This document shows, in pieces, positions 17,408-23,207 of a stretch of 23,207 bases of DNA. Numbering within the stretch: the stretch's first letter is position 1; the number at the start of each line of letters is the position of its first letter. The stretch is from a virus: IMG/VR virus record IMGVR_UViG_3300037674_000058, positions 1-23,207 of that record; one strand, given 5' to 3'. The position numbers were made by a program, and so were the translations under genes. The notes beneath the pieces are model-generated. The model saw only the letters and a program-made list of their open reading frames with translations, ran no database searches and had not been told where the DNA came from.

Positions 17408-17841
17408 TATCCTTGTATGTTATGGGTGTAGTTTTTACCATCACCGCCGGCTTTATTTTTCCGCTTGTCTGCCTTTCTCTTTTCTTCTGCTTGTTCTGCT
17501 CTATAATTAACTAGTAATCTTTCGTACATTTTCATAAAGTACATAATTACTTTTTGATCTTCTATTTCCCATATGTCGAATAACTGACTACAATGAGACC
17601 AATCTTTTCCCATATATGATCCAGACATTCCTTCCCAAACATCTGATAGAAGGTCAAACATAAAAAATGCCACTTGAATCTCAAGCGGAAAGTCCGATTG
17701 AGATAGCGGCATCTTTGATGGATCAGGCTCTTCCCCTAACTGTTCACAAATCCTGTAATACTTTTCTATATCAATAGTAGCATTACGCTGATTTATAAAT
17801 CGAACAAATAGACCCTGAATTTGCTCTACTTGTTCCCAGTA
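17407..17841 (-). CDS. T: T domain of tail assembly chaperone GT, made by -1 frameshift
   Basis: This reading frame is open from 17853 to its stop at 17407, with no credible separate start before an internal ATG at 17712 that lacks a good ribosome site. After the -1 slip at 17841-17847 translation continues FYWEQVEQIQGLFVRFINQ and adds 144 residues. The GT fusion (17407-18272) is then 144 + 144 = 288 residues. The T part has a helical segment (LEIQVAFFMFDLLSDVW...DQKVIMYFMKMYERLLVNYRAEQAEEKRKADKRKNK) and a very basic end. In lambda the T domain of GT recruits tube subunits while G coats the tape measure. The stop shares one base with the tape measure ATG. A stand-alone 101-residue protein from 17712 is the alternative, but it would leave 113 nt of conserved open frame unexplained. 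Confidence 0.85.
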   Translation of the reverse strand, partial: YWEQVEQIQGLFVRFINQRNATIDIEKYYRICEQLGEEPDPSKMPLSQSDFPLEIQVAFFMFDLLSDVWEGMSGSYMGKDWSHCSQLFDIWEIEDQKVIMYFMKMYERLLVNYRAEQAEEKRKADKRKNKAGGDGKNYTHNIQG

Positions 17842-17847
17842 AAATTT
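17802..17847 (-). promoter_or_regulatory. Programmed -1 ribosomal frameshift signal
   Basis: Slippery heptamer A AAT TTT in the zero frame of G (17847-17841), the canonical X XXY YYZ form. After a 5-nt spacer (ACTGG) comes the 10-bp stem GAACAAGTAG (17835-17826) with CTATTTGTTC (17811-17802), fully paired with one G.U. The 14-nt loop is 17825-17812. The G stop codon TAG lies within the first stem arm. Four sense codons separate the TTT from the stop. Confidence 0.88.
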
Positions 17848-18272
17848 TCGAGGTCACCTACAACATCTGTTACCCATGTATCAAAATCATTAGAATTTTT
17901 CATGAGTAACATCGCATTATCATGCGTATAGGGCAGCATATCATTAGGATCATAATCTGAAACATCCACCAAAAGAAACTCTTCTAAGTATGAAAATTTC
18001 AGGCCTTTCCAATCTTTAATTACTGCTTTTGTATATTCTGTGAGAAACTTCTCTTCGTCTAAAGACTCTTCTGGTTGGTGAGTCTTTCGATTAAATTTTG
18101 TAGATAAAGACTTTTTCCTTAGTTTTAGCAGTTCTTCTCTTGCTAAATAACAGATAGATACTGAGAAACCATCACGTCCAGGAAAATCTATTGATACTGT
18201 TTTGCTTGGAGTCATAAGACTCGCTAGTGAAACCGGTTCAGCTTTCGGTTTCGCAGTTGCTGTGTCTACCAT
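17826..18272 (-). CDS. G: Tail assembly chaperone, lambda G-like
   Basis: 148 residues, starting after AGGAAG with 5 nt spacing. The sequence is beta then helical: SLASLMTPSKTVSIDFPGRDGFSVSICYLAREELLKLRKKSL, EEKFLTEYTKAVIKDWKGL, DVSDYDPNDMLPYTHDNAMLLMKNSNDFDTWVTDVV. This layout (beta start, FxxxYxxxVIxDWKGL core, C-terminal helix near D-x-W) is shared by many siphophage chaperones placed between tube and tape measure genes. Together with the frameshifted product GT it should keep the tape measure soluble and start tube polymerisation. It is not expected in mature virions. It lies behind the promoter/terminator cluster at 18293-18367. Confidence 0.85.
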   Translation of the reverse strand: MVDTATAKPKAEPVSLASLMTPSKTVSIDFPGRDGFSVSICYLAREELLKLRKKSLSTKFNRKTHQPEESLDEEKFLTEYTKAVIKDWKGLKFSYLEEFLLVDVSDYDPNDMLPYTHDNAMLLMKNSNDFDTWVTDVVGDLENFTGNK

Positions 18273-18292
18273 TACTACTTCCTATTTGAGTT

Positions 18293-18322
18293 AAAAAAAT
18301 GGCGAGGGGGTTAACCCCCCTC
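18293..18322 (-). terminator. Intrinsic terminator between major tail protein and G
   Basis: Minus strand: GAGGGGG (18322-18316), loop GTTAA, CCCCCTC (18310-18304), then GCCA and seven T (18299-18293). The stem is 7 bp and almost all G-C. It probably limits readthrough from the highly expressed tail tube gene. It also lies only about 10 nt downstream of the predicted start of the promoter at 18339-18367. Confidence 0.85.
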
Positions 18323-18338
18323 ACTCGATTATTAATAC

Positions 18339-18367
18339 ATTATATTTCACTTTGACAAAAATGTCAA
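18339..18367 (-). promoter_or_regulatory. Consensus sigma70 promoter upstream of the tail assembly genes
   Basis: Minus strand: TTGACA (18367-18362), 17-bp spacer, TATAAT (18344-18339). Both hexamers and the spacer are exact consensus, which is rare in natural genomes. The predicted start is near 18332. The promoter lies right behind the stop of the major tail protein and points at G, GT and the tape measure, but the terminator at 18293-18322 stands between them. Confidence 0.9.
18352..18367. promoter_or_regulatory. Candidate operator: inverted repeat covering the -35
   Basis: TTGACA-TTTT-TGTCAA is a perfect 6+6 inverted repeat with a 4-nt centre. Its left half is the -35 hexamer itself and its right half lies in the spacer. 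A dimeric repressor or activator could bind here. It may also be chance, because a -35 followed by its own complement needs only six matching bases. Confidence 0.4.
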
Positions 18368-18376
18368 GATTTATTT

Positions 18377-19735
18377 TTAGGCCGGTGTTGGACCGTAGTA
18401 TACTAATGTTACTTCGTCTGTGTCATCAATTGAAGTAGGCAAGGCTTGGAATGTAGTTTCCAAGGTAATGATATCTTCAATAGAGTGAGTAGGAATATCC
18501 ACGTGACACTTAGCAGCATTAATTTGTAAACTTGGAGTTACTGGACTTGCAGTAGTACCACCTCCAATACAGAATACTAAATTAAATTGATTAGAAACTA
18601 CCTCACGAATTGCGGTAACATCATCGAAAAAGTCCTTACTTGCAGTAGTAGTTGCTGTATCATCTGATAGATAACAAGTAAAACTACCTCCAAAAGCACG
18701 TGTACCCGTTACGTGACCAATAGGTACGTTCACCACGCCTAATTCTTCTGGTGTTAAGTATGTAACATTATTACTAAGAGTTATATTGCCCCCTGTTAAT
18801 GTTAGTACATAATCATCTTCTAGTACATTAGATCCTGTTCCACCTGGGTCTCTGTCTACCGGATCAACTGTTAATGTTGTTAATCGATTACGAATAAAGT
18901 TATTCGTTGCAGTAGTACCTTCAGTATAATCAGCAGCCGGAGGACCGAAAGTTAATACAGTATTATTTGCAATCGTTTGAGAAGTTGACAATACAAAAGT
19001 ATTATTATCTGTTATTGAAGCAATCTTCGGTGTACCAACTATACCGGTGCCACTAACTTCTTGTCCGACTACGAGAGTACCAGTATCTGTGGTAGATATA
19101 TTTACAGTAGTAGATGAACTAACTGCAGGGGTAACTACTCGTGTTGAGGAGTACTGAGTAATAGTATCTGCGAATCCAGACCACTGAATACTTGCAACAC
19201 CATCAATGTCAAAATCAATAGAGGCTTCATTAAGAACAATATTACTTAGTTTATAAGTAACCTTATTAGCGTCACCTAATTCAAAATATAAGGTTGCACC
19301 TGCTGCTGGGCCAAGTGTTGATTTGTTTGATTCACTAAAGTCAATATCTAAATTAGTGCCATCATGTGTAGTTTGATTTGTAAAGTCAAAAGCAGTAGCA
19401 TTATGAGTAGCAGGTCCGGAGAATAATGCCCATAGTGCTTCCTCTACTGCGTGATGATAAGCATTATCATCTACTGCTCCTGTTCCGCTTCCTGCGGACT
19501 TGAACGGACGTATATAAGTACCAAAAGAAAAATCAACGGGGGCAAGAGAGTCATTAAAAGCTCTTCGTCCTCGACGACTTACTCCTGCAGTACTTTCCAT
19601 CTCGTTCAAGGTTATTTCCGACACATTCGTAGCCTGTGAAAAGCTAAAGCCTTCGAGGACAGGGATTTTCCAAGTTTTAGTCCCTATCTGCAAACGCATT
19701 ATCGAGTCGCGGCTAAAATATAATTGTTGAGCCAT
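18377..19735 (-). CDS. Major tail (tube) protein with inserted Ig-like/beta domain
   Basis: 452 residues, about twice the size of a simple tube protein. The N-terminal tube part (MAQQLYFSRDSIMRLQIGTKTWKIPVLEGFSFSQATNVSEITLNEM...STAGVSRRGRRAFNDSLAPVDFSFGTYIRP) runs to about 198. The pattern resumes at about 270-452 (TTLTVDP...VLTLTGGNITLSNNVTYLTPEELG...GSFTCYL...SLQINAAKCHVDIPTHSIEDIITLETTFQALP). Residues about 199-266 are a separate beta module (TLVVGQEVSGTGIVGTPKIASITDNNTFVLS) of the kind used as surface decoration in phage proteins. Size and layout recall long-tail tubes such as T5 pb6, where two tube folds occur in one chain; here that is inference. Strong AAGGAGAT site upstream, terminator downstream, position between tail terminator and chaperone: all fit the most abundant tail protein. 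Confidence 0.87.
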   Translation of the reverse strand: MAQQLYFSRDSIMRLQIGTKTWKIPVLEGFSFSQATNVSEITLNEMESTAGVSRRGRRAFNDSLAPVDFSFGTYIRPFKSAGSGTGAVDDNAYHHAVEEALWALFSGPATHNATAFDFTNQTTHDGTNLDIDFSESNKSTLGPAAGATLYFELGDANKVTYKLSNIVLNEASIDFDIDGVASIQWSGFADTITQYSSTRVVTPAVSSSTTVNISTTDTGTLVVGQEVSGTGIVGTPKIASITDNNTFVLSTSQTIANNTVLTFGPPAADYTEGTTATNNFIRNRLTTLTVDPVDRDPGGTGSNVLEDDYVLTLTGGNITLSNNVTYLTPEELGVVNVPIGHVTGTRAFGGSFTCYLSDDTATTTASKDFFDDVTAIREVVSNQFNLVFCIGGGTTASPVTPSLQINAAKCHVDIPTHSIEDIITLETTFQALPTSIDDTDEVTLVYYGPTPA

Positions 19736-19739
19736 TATT

Positions 19740-19747
19740 ATCTCCTT
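19740..19747 (-). promoter_or_regulatory. Strong ribosome binding site of the major tail protein
   Basis: AAGGAGAT followed by AATA and ATG. This is the best-spaced and most complementary site of any full-length gene here, in keeping with high tail tube demand. It decides the start at 19735. Confidence 0.75.
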
Positions 19748-19770
19748 CTAACTCTTGAAAAGCCTGAACT

Positions 19771-19790
19771 AGAACTTTTGTTCTTGTCAA
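19771..19790 (-). promoter_or_regulatory. TTGACA element with abutting inverted repeat, before major tail protein
   Basis: Minus strand: TTGACA (19790-19785) directly followed by AGAAC-AAAA-GTTCT (19784-19771), a 5+5 inverted repeat. It sits 6 nt behind the stop of the tail terminator gene. No -10 is found at 16-18 bp, so this is not a complete sigma70 promoter. It resembles the arrangement after the major tail protein, where TTGACA also forms part of an inverted repeat. Confidence 0.35.
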
Positions 19791-19796
19791 GATTTT

Positions 19797-20249
19797 CTAG
19801 TATCGAACCTCTATGGCAATTTCTCCTACACCTAAAGGCTCAAGCACACCTTCATCAGTTTCAATGCTGATAATTGTGATTTGTTGTATCGCTGCATCTG
19901 CTCCTAGTTTATCAGTATATGTTAGACCTGCATTATCTTCAAGTACTGTCTCTACATCTTCTAATAAAGCGTCTAACGCGTCTACAGCGTCTTCTTCGTT
20001 TACATAGCAACGGCAAGTGATAGTTAAAAATCTATTCTTTACCCCGCCAGTTAAATATTCTCTAGTTTCCATTCCTGCATTTAAATGAACTGCTGGAAAC
20101 TCTTCTACTTCATCCCAAAATTTCAATCTTGGGCTTACATTGTCTGCTAAATTTGTATGATTGGCACCCGACCCATCAATTTGTTTTAATTTATCAACGA
20201 GAGCATTTACAATTCCTTGTCTGCGAGTTGTGTATGTTCTAGTTGCCAT
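19797..20249 (-). CDS. Tail terminator protein
   Basis: 150 residues. The layout is that of gpU-like/DUF3168-like terminators: an N-terminal helix (TTRRQGIVNALVDKLKQIDG), FWDEVEEFPAVHLNAGMETREYLTGG, a long beta strand (RFLTITCRCYVN), an acidic helix (EEDAVDALDALLEDVETVLEDN), and a closing IQQITIISIETDEGVLEPLGVGEIAIEVRY. Known role: it caps the tail tube at the correct length and joins it to the head connector. Its place just before the tail tube gene matches lambda (U before V). Start is coupled to the preceding stop (TAATG). Confidence 0.85.
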   Translation of the reverse strand: MATRTYTTRRQGIVNALVDKLKQIDGSGANHTNLADNVSPRLKFWDEVEEFPAVHLNAGMETREYLTGGVKNRFLTITCRCYVNEEDAVDALDALLEDVETVLEDNAGLTYTDKLGADAAIQQITIISIETDEGVLEPLGVGEIAIEVRY

Positions 20250-21709
20250 TACCCTGTCCTTCTAGTAAAAAACCTTCCCAATGCATAATTAGCTGCAATC
20301 TGTCTTATAGATTCATTAATCAGCTTTCTTGGGTCTCTTTCAGGAGTTCCCTGAGCATGACCCACTTCAAATGTTTGATAGGGGCTTAAATCATAAGTAT
20401 ATCCAAAAGATGGAAACCCTTTAGGAGTTATTGCTGCATCTGTAAGTCTAACAGAGCTTGCAAATCTTCCACTTCTATTCTCAAGAGCAGGAGGGCCCAT
20501 ATTAGACCTAACTGCTTCTGGTAATTGTTCATTCATTCTAGCAATAAGGGCTAGTGGTTCTCTACCTGCCGAACGTCGTTTTGTTTGACGCGTTTTTTTA
20601 GGCTTTATTTTTTTAAGCCCTTCTTTCCCTATAGACATTCCAACGCCTTGTATTCCTATAGGCATCTTGCCTTTGACTGTTTTTCTAGCCGTACCTTTGG
20701 AGTGCGTTTTTACTGTTTTTGTTGGCTTTCCTCCAGTAATTTTAAAAGATTTTTTAGACCCTTTAGAGGTTAAATTATATAGTATAGTATCTCTTAAAGC
20801 CTGTTGTAAAGAACGTGACCCCTCTAGAGTTGCTGCCTCCTCTAAACCCGTTGCAAATGCAGTTAGTGCGTCTGATTCTCTTTTTCTATCTATTTGATTA
20901 GTTAATGTCGATTGTAAAGATAAAATTGGTACATAATCTAAATCAACATTTCCGTCTGCATCAAGTAATTGATCTCTATCTACTTCAAACTCAAAATTAT
21001 CATTATAGGTTTGAAATAAAGACCTCATATACTCTTTTTCAGTCTTATTATAGTTCAAGCCGCTTTTTTCTGCTGCTTGCTGAACCATAGCTGCTCTTAC
21101 TTGACCTGCTCCTGCACCTTCAAATTCTCCGTGACCTACTTGCCATCCTGTTCCCGCGCCTTTGCCCCCGAGAGCTGCCAATTCCTCTTCTATAACCGTT
21201 AGGCCTGCCTTTTCTATAGTATTTTTAACTATACGAATCAACGCGCCTCTAATTTTTCCGTTTTTATCCAACGAGGCTTTTTTAATTTCAACCATTGCGC
21301 TATATTTTGTAACGATAAAAGCAGCTCTTTCACCTTTAATAGTATGTCTTTTCTTTATCTTTATTATGCTATCTTGCCATGCTTTAGTATAATCTTCCCA
21401 AATTCTAGGGCTATCCTTAGTTCTTTTCGTGGACCTTTTTAACTCCTTTTCTCGATTATGTAAGGTTTTAAAAAATTTAATTCTAATTTCTCTAAAGATT
21501 TTTTGTATCGTTAGCTTGTCAACACCTTCAAAAGTTCTTTTTAAATCTGTTTCTAAAACTTTAAAGAATTCTTTTTCCTCAATAATAAATATACTGAATT
21601 GAGGGTTTCTAGTTAAGGCTTTTCTAGCTGATTTTTCTGCGTCTTGAGAAGTTTTATGAAAATCAACTGTTATACCTGCAACCCATTTTTTAAATTCTGC
21701 TGAGGCCAT
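20249..21709 (-). CDS. Large basic neck protein, putative head-tail joining/tail completion
   Basis: 486 residues, unusually long for this position. Residues 1-190 are helical and rich in Lys, Glu and Arg (FKKWVAGITVDFHKTSQDAEKSARKALTRN... ETDLKRTFEGVDKLTIQKIFREIRIKFFKTL). A Gly-rich stretch follows (GGKGAGTGWQVGHGEFEGAGAGQ, 195-215). Residues 315-385 are strikingly basic (KGSKKSFK, KKIKPKKTRQTKRR). Residues about 386-486 (ENRSGRFASSVRLTDAAITPKGFPSFGYTYDLSPYQTFEVGHAQGTPERDPRKLINESIRQ) recall the HK97 gp10/lambda Z type of tail completion protein (tGxlxxSixv...YxxxxExG...P) and a protein shared by marine phages. The place between connector and tail terminator supports a neck role. One protein may replace head closure and tail completion factors, since neither is present separately. 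Confidence 0.65.
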   Translation of the reverse strand: MASAEFKKWVAGITVDFHKTSQDAEKSARKALTRNPQFSIFIIEEKEFFKVLETDLKRTFEGVDKLTIQKIFREIRIKFFKTLHNREKELKRSTKRTKDSPRIWEDYTKAWQDSIIKIKKRHTIKGERAAFIVTKYSAMVEIKKASLDKNGKIRGALIRIVKNTIEKAGLTVIEEELAALGGKGAGTGWQVGHGEFEGAGAGQVRAAMVQQAAEKSGLNYNKTEKEYMRSLFQTYNDNFEFEVDRDQLLDADGNVDLDYVPILSLQSTLTNQIDRKRESDALTAFATGLEEAATLEGSRSLQQALRDTILYNLTSKGSKKSFKITGGKPTKTVKTHSKGTARKTVKGKMPIGIQGVGMSIGKEGLKKIKPKKTRQTKRRSAGREPLALIARMNEQLPEAVRSNMGPPALENRSGRFASSVRLTDAAITPKGFPSFGYTYDLSPYQTFEVGHAQGTPERDPRKLINESIRQIAANYALGRFFTRRTG

Positions 21710-22302
21710 TAAAAATTCTTATAAAGGTCTAAGACCCTCTTAATGTGATCTGGAAAATCCACATTGTCACTCATTGATGAAGTGCCTCTATTTTGTACAC
21801 TTGCACCCTGCATTGTTCGTCTTTCTTTATACTCATCTTTCAAGTAATAAGTAATAAGATCAGCAACCGCTAGTTGCAAATCTTTTGGCGCGGTAGAATA
21901 CCCTGCGGTATAAACTACTTTAACAGCGCCAGGGCCTTTTGGCCAGTTTTTGTAAGCACTACCTGTTGTAGTACGAATTATACTGTCTGTATCAGTATCT
22001 AAAAAATATTCATTGTCACTAGTCGTAAGAGTAGTATAAGAACTAGAATATCCTTCTCGTTCCTGCACACTTACAATAGCATTGACAGGACTTTCTGTTA
22101 ATTGGACCATATGAGTATCCCAGTTAACATTAAAAGTCTCAGTCTTATTAGAACTATAATAATCTACAATATTATTCCCACAATAGGTTTTTACTAATTG
22201 ACTTACTGAATCTATGAGTGCATCAATCCTACCATCCTCCTTTACACTTTGAGAAAGGTTTTTTAAGGATTTATACTCATCTCTTGTTATTAAATCTGCC
22301 AT
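21709..22302 (-). CDS. Head-tail connector (adaptor), HK97 gp6-like
   Basis: 197 residues. The N-terminal helical part (LITRDEYKSLKNLSQSVKEDGRIDALIDSVSQLVKTYCGN) and the later GAVKVVYTAGYSTAPKDLQLAVADLITYYLKDEYKERRTMQGA are hallmarks of the gp6-like connector family (VxYxAGY-x-x-x-P-x-DL-x-x-A-x-x-x-L). It should form the dodecameric ring below the portal. The family protein is usually about 100-110 residues. Here the middle (55-115) has additional beta sequence, as in the longer Ad1-type adaptors. The ATG lies only 12 nt beyond the T-run of the capsid terminator and has no clear Shine-Dalgarno, so expression is probably low. Confidence 0.83.
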   Translation of the reverse strand: MADLITRDEYKSLKNLSQSVKEDGRIDALIDSVSQLVKTYCGNNIVDYYSSNKTETFNVNWDTHMVQLTESPVNAIVSVQEREGYSSSYTTLTTSDNEYFLDTDTDSIIRTTTGSAYKNWPKGPGAVKVVYTAGYSTAPKDLQLAVADLITYYLKDEYKERRTMQGASVQNRGTSSMSDNVDFPDHIKRVLDLYKNF

Positions 22303-22314
22303 AAGTTAATTAGT

Positions 22315-22345
22315 AAAAACCTGGGGGAAGGCCGAAGCCCTCCCC
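22315..22345 (-). terminator. Intrinsic terminator behind the major capsid gene
   Basis: Minus strand: GGGGAGGGC (22345-22337), tetraloop TTCG, GCCTTCCCC (22332-22324), then CAGG and five T (22319-22315). The stem is 9 bp with one G.U pair, closed by a stable C(UUCG)G loop. Outer ACCT/AGGT bases can pair further. It would stop most transcripts after the capsid gene and lower the dose of the neck genes. Confidence 0.9.
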
Positions 22346-22371
22346 ACAAGGTAATAGTTAAATACTCCTAA

Positions 22372-23207
22372 TTAGGCGTATTCAATTCGAACACAAGGCT
22401 CATCGGCAGCACCATCACCAGCAACTAACTCTTCAAATCCTCTGGATTGTGAAGCGACAACTGCTGTACGCTGACCTGCTACTTCGTAGTCAGTTTCAAT
22501 ATTAACACCGCGTAACTTAGGCATTAAGTAGTTATGAACATTGACTGCGACAGCCGCTGTTTTAGTAGTTGCACGTGCAAACTGATCACTAGCTATGACT
22601 GGAGAGCCATAGATAGATCCAACTTGACCAACTACCTTCATAGCGAGGTCACTACCAACTTCTGACACGTCCGAGAACGCCGCATCTGCGATTAGGTTAA
22701 AATACTCTTCAACGTTAACAATGTATGCTACGTCTCCAGGATTAACTCCGTATTTACCCATTTCAGAGCGAATGGACAGTAAGTTTGCGCCTGTTACAGC
22801 ACCTGAACCATTATTTGCGATATCAGTAACATTGGCAGAATCTTTCGCAAAGAAAGAACCCGCACCATCAGTACCTGCTCCACCAATAAGACCAGCTTGA
22901 TTAGCTGTACCATTCATGATTGAGCTATCAATTGCTCGAGCGTGTGCTCGTGCAAGAGCTGATAGAATCCAAGGAAGAACATTAACAACGATTTGCTCGT
23001 CAGTATCGTTTGCGATAAACGTACCAGAAATCAAACGATATGCGTTCAGTGTGACACGATTAATGTGATAATTATTATCGGTCGCACCTTTCTCTTCCAA
23101 GAGATTAGCAGTGGTTTCTAGACCAGTAGCGTTCCAGTTAGCGTTTTCAGTATCTGGAATGACTGGCATGACAGTGGCACCTGAATTAACCGCCATATCT
23201 TTAAAAA
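22372..23207 (-). CDS. Major capsid protein, HK97 fold, C-terminal part (5' end outside window)
   Basis: The frame stays open to the right edge (FKD before the ATG at 23196), and a 274-residue protein from that ATG would lack the N-terminal arm. The real start is therefore very likely outside. Visible features: SGATVMPVIPDTENANW, TLNAYRLISGTFIANDTDEQIVVNVLPWILSALARAHARAIDSSIMNGTANQAGLIG (spine helix and E-x-D-x-x-NG type motif), AKVVGQVGSIYGSPVIASDQFA-like A-domain sequence (VVGQVGSIYGSPVIASDQF), and a C-terminal LMPKLRGVNIETDYEVAGQRTAVVASQSRGFEEL. This order and the following connector gene identify the HK97-fold capsid protein. A strong terminator follows, fitting a product needed in hundreds of copies. 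Confidence 0.88.
   Translation of the reverse strand, partial: FKDMAVNSGATVMPVIPDTENANWNATGLETTANLLEEKGATDNNYHINRVTLNAYRLISGTFIANDTDEQIVVNVLPWILSALARAHARAIDSSIMNGTANQAGLIGGAGTDGAGSFFAKDSANVTDIANNGSGAVTGANLLSIRSEMGKYGVNPGDVAYIVNVEEYFNLIADAAFSDVSEVGSDLAMKVVGQVGSIYGSPVIASDQFARATTKTAAVAVNVHNYLMPKLRGVNIETDYEVAGQRTAVVASQSRGFEELVAGDGAADEPCVRIEYA

Noticed and set aside
17407-17712. Stand-alone 101-residue protein from the ATG at 17712
   Set aside because: The frame is open up to 17853 with protein-like sequence, and a slippery heptamer plus stem connects it to G. The ATG looks internal.
1-23207. CRISPR array, tRNA genes, insertion sequences or anti-defence genes
   Set aside because: No regularly spaced direct repeats, cloverleaf-like segments, transposase motifs or terminal inverted repeats were found. 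Every gene of appreciable size fits the structural module.

Overview
The window is one contiguous late (virion morphogenesis) module of a tailed phage or prophage (Caudoviricetes) with siphovirus morphology. Every convincing gene is on the minus strand, so transcription runs from high to low coordinates. The sequence is AT-rich and uses the standard code. The fibre genes carry adaptor and repeat modules typical of marine phages: SG-x-IS-x-SDxR/FY motifs, VNGTTTTVN, GE-x-A...DxGK, and an S74 chaperone. I therefore suspect a phage of an aquatic bacterium. The host cannot be named from these data, although the promoters are sigma70-like and most genes outside overlap junctions have Shine-Dalgarno sites. 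There are no tRNA, rRNA, CRISPR, integrase, replication or lysis genes.

Layout from right (upstream) to left. Head and neck: major capsid protein (cut by the right edge), an intrinsic terminator, a head-tail connector, an unusually large basic neck protein, and the tail terminator. Tail tube and assembly: major tail protein with an inserted extra domain, a promoter/terminator cluster, the tail assembly chaperone G with a -1 frameshift extension GT, and a 1232-residue tape measure. Tail tip in the lambda order M-L-K-I-J: M-like, Fe-S L-like with a carbohydrate-binding-like insertion, K-like JAMM plus NlpC/P60, I-like, and the J-like hub. Fibres: a 1318-residue tip fibre ending in an S74 chaperone, and a 373-residue Ig-like fibre protein. 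A clear promoter then opens a second cassette of small baseplate/fibre proteins. The last three of these share a paralogous N-terminal adaptor; the third has a GTG start and runs off the left edge.

Most genes are translationally coupled: seven junctions share one base as TAATG and two overlap by four bases as ATGA. Dosage is apparently set by terminators after the two most abundant proteins (capsid and tail tube), by new promoters after the tail tube and before the fibre cassette, and by the programmed frameshift in G/GT.

The most notable observations are: (i) an A AAT TTT slippery heptamer followed 5 nt later by a perfect 10-bp stem (one G.U pair) that fuses G to T; (ii) a TTGACA-N17-TATAAT promoter whose start site lies about 10 nt before an intrinsic terminator and whose -35 lies in an inverted repeat; (iii) a two-repeat carbohydrate-binding-like insertion inside the Fe-S domain of the L-like protein; (iv) tandem paralogous fibre adaptors. 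The overall plan is familiar. I do not see a wholly new system, and the novelty is in these regulatory and domain-level details.
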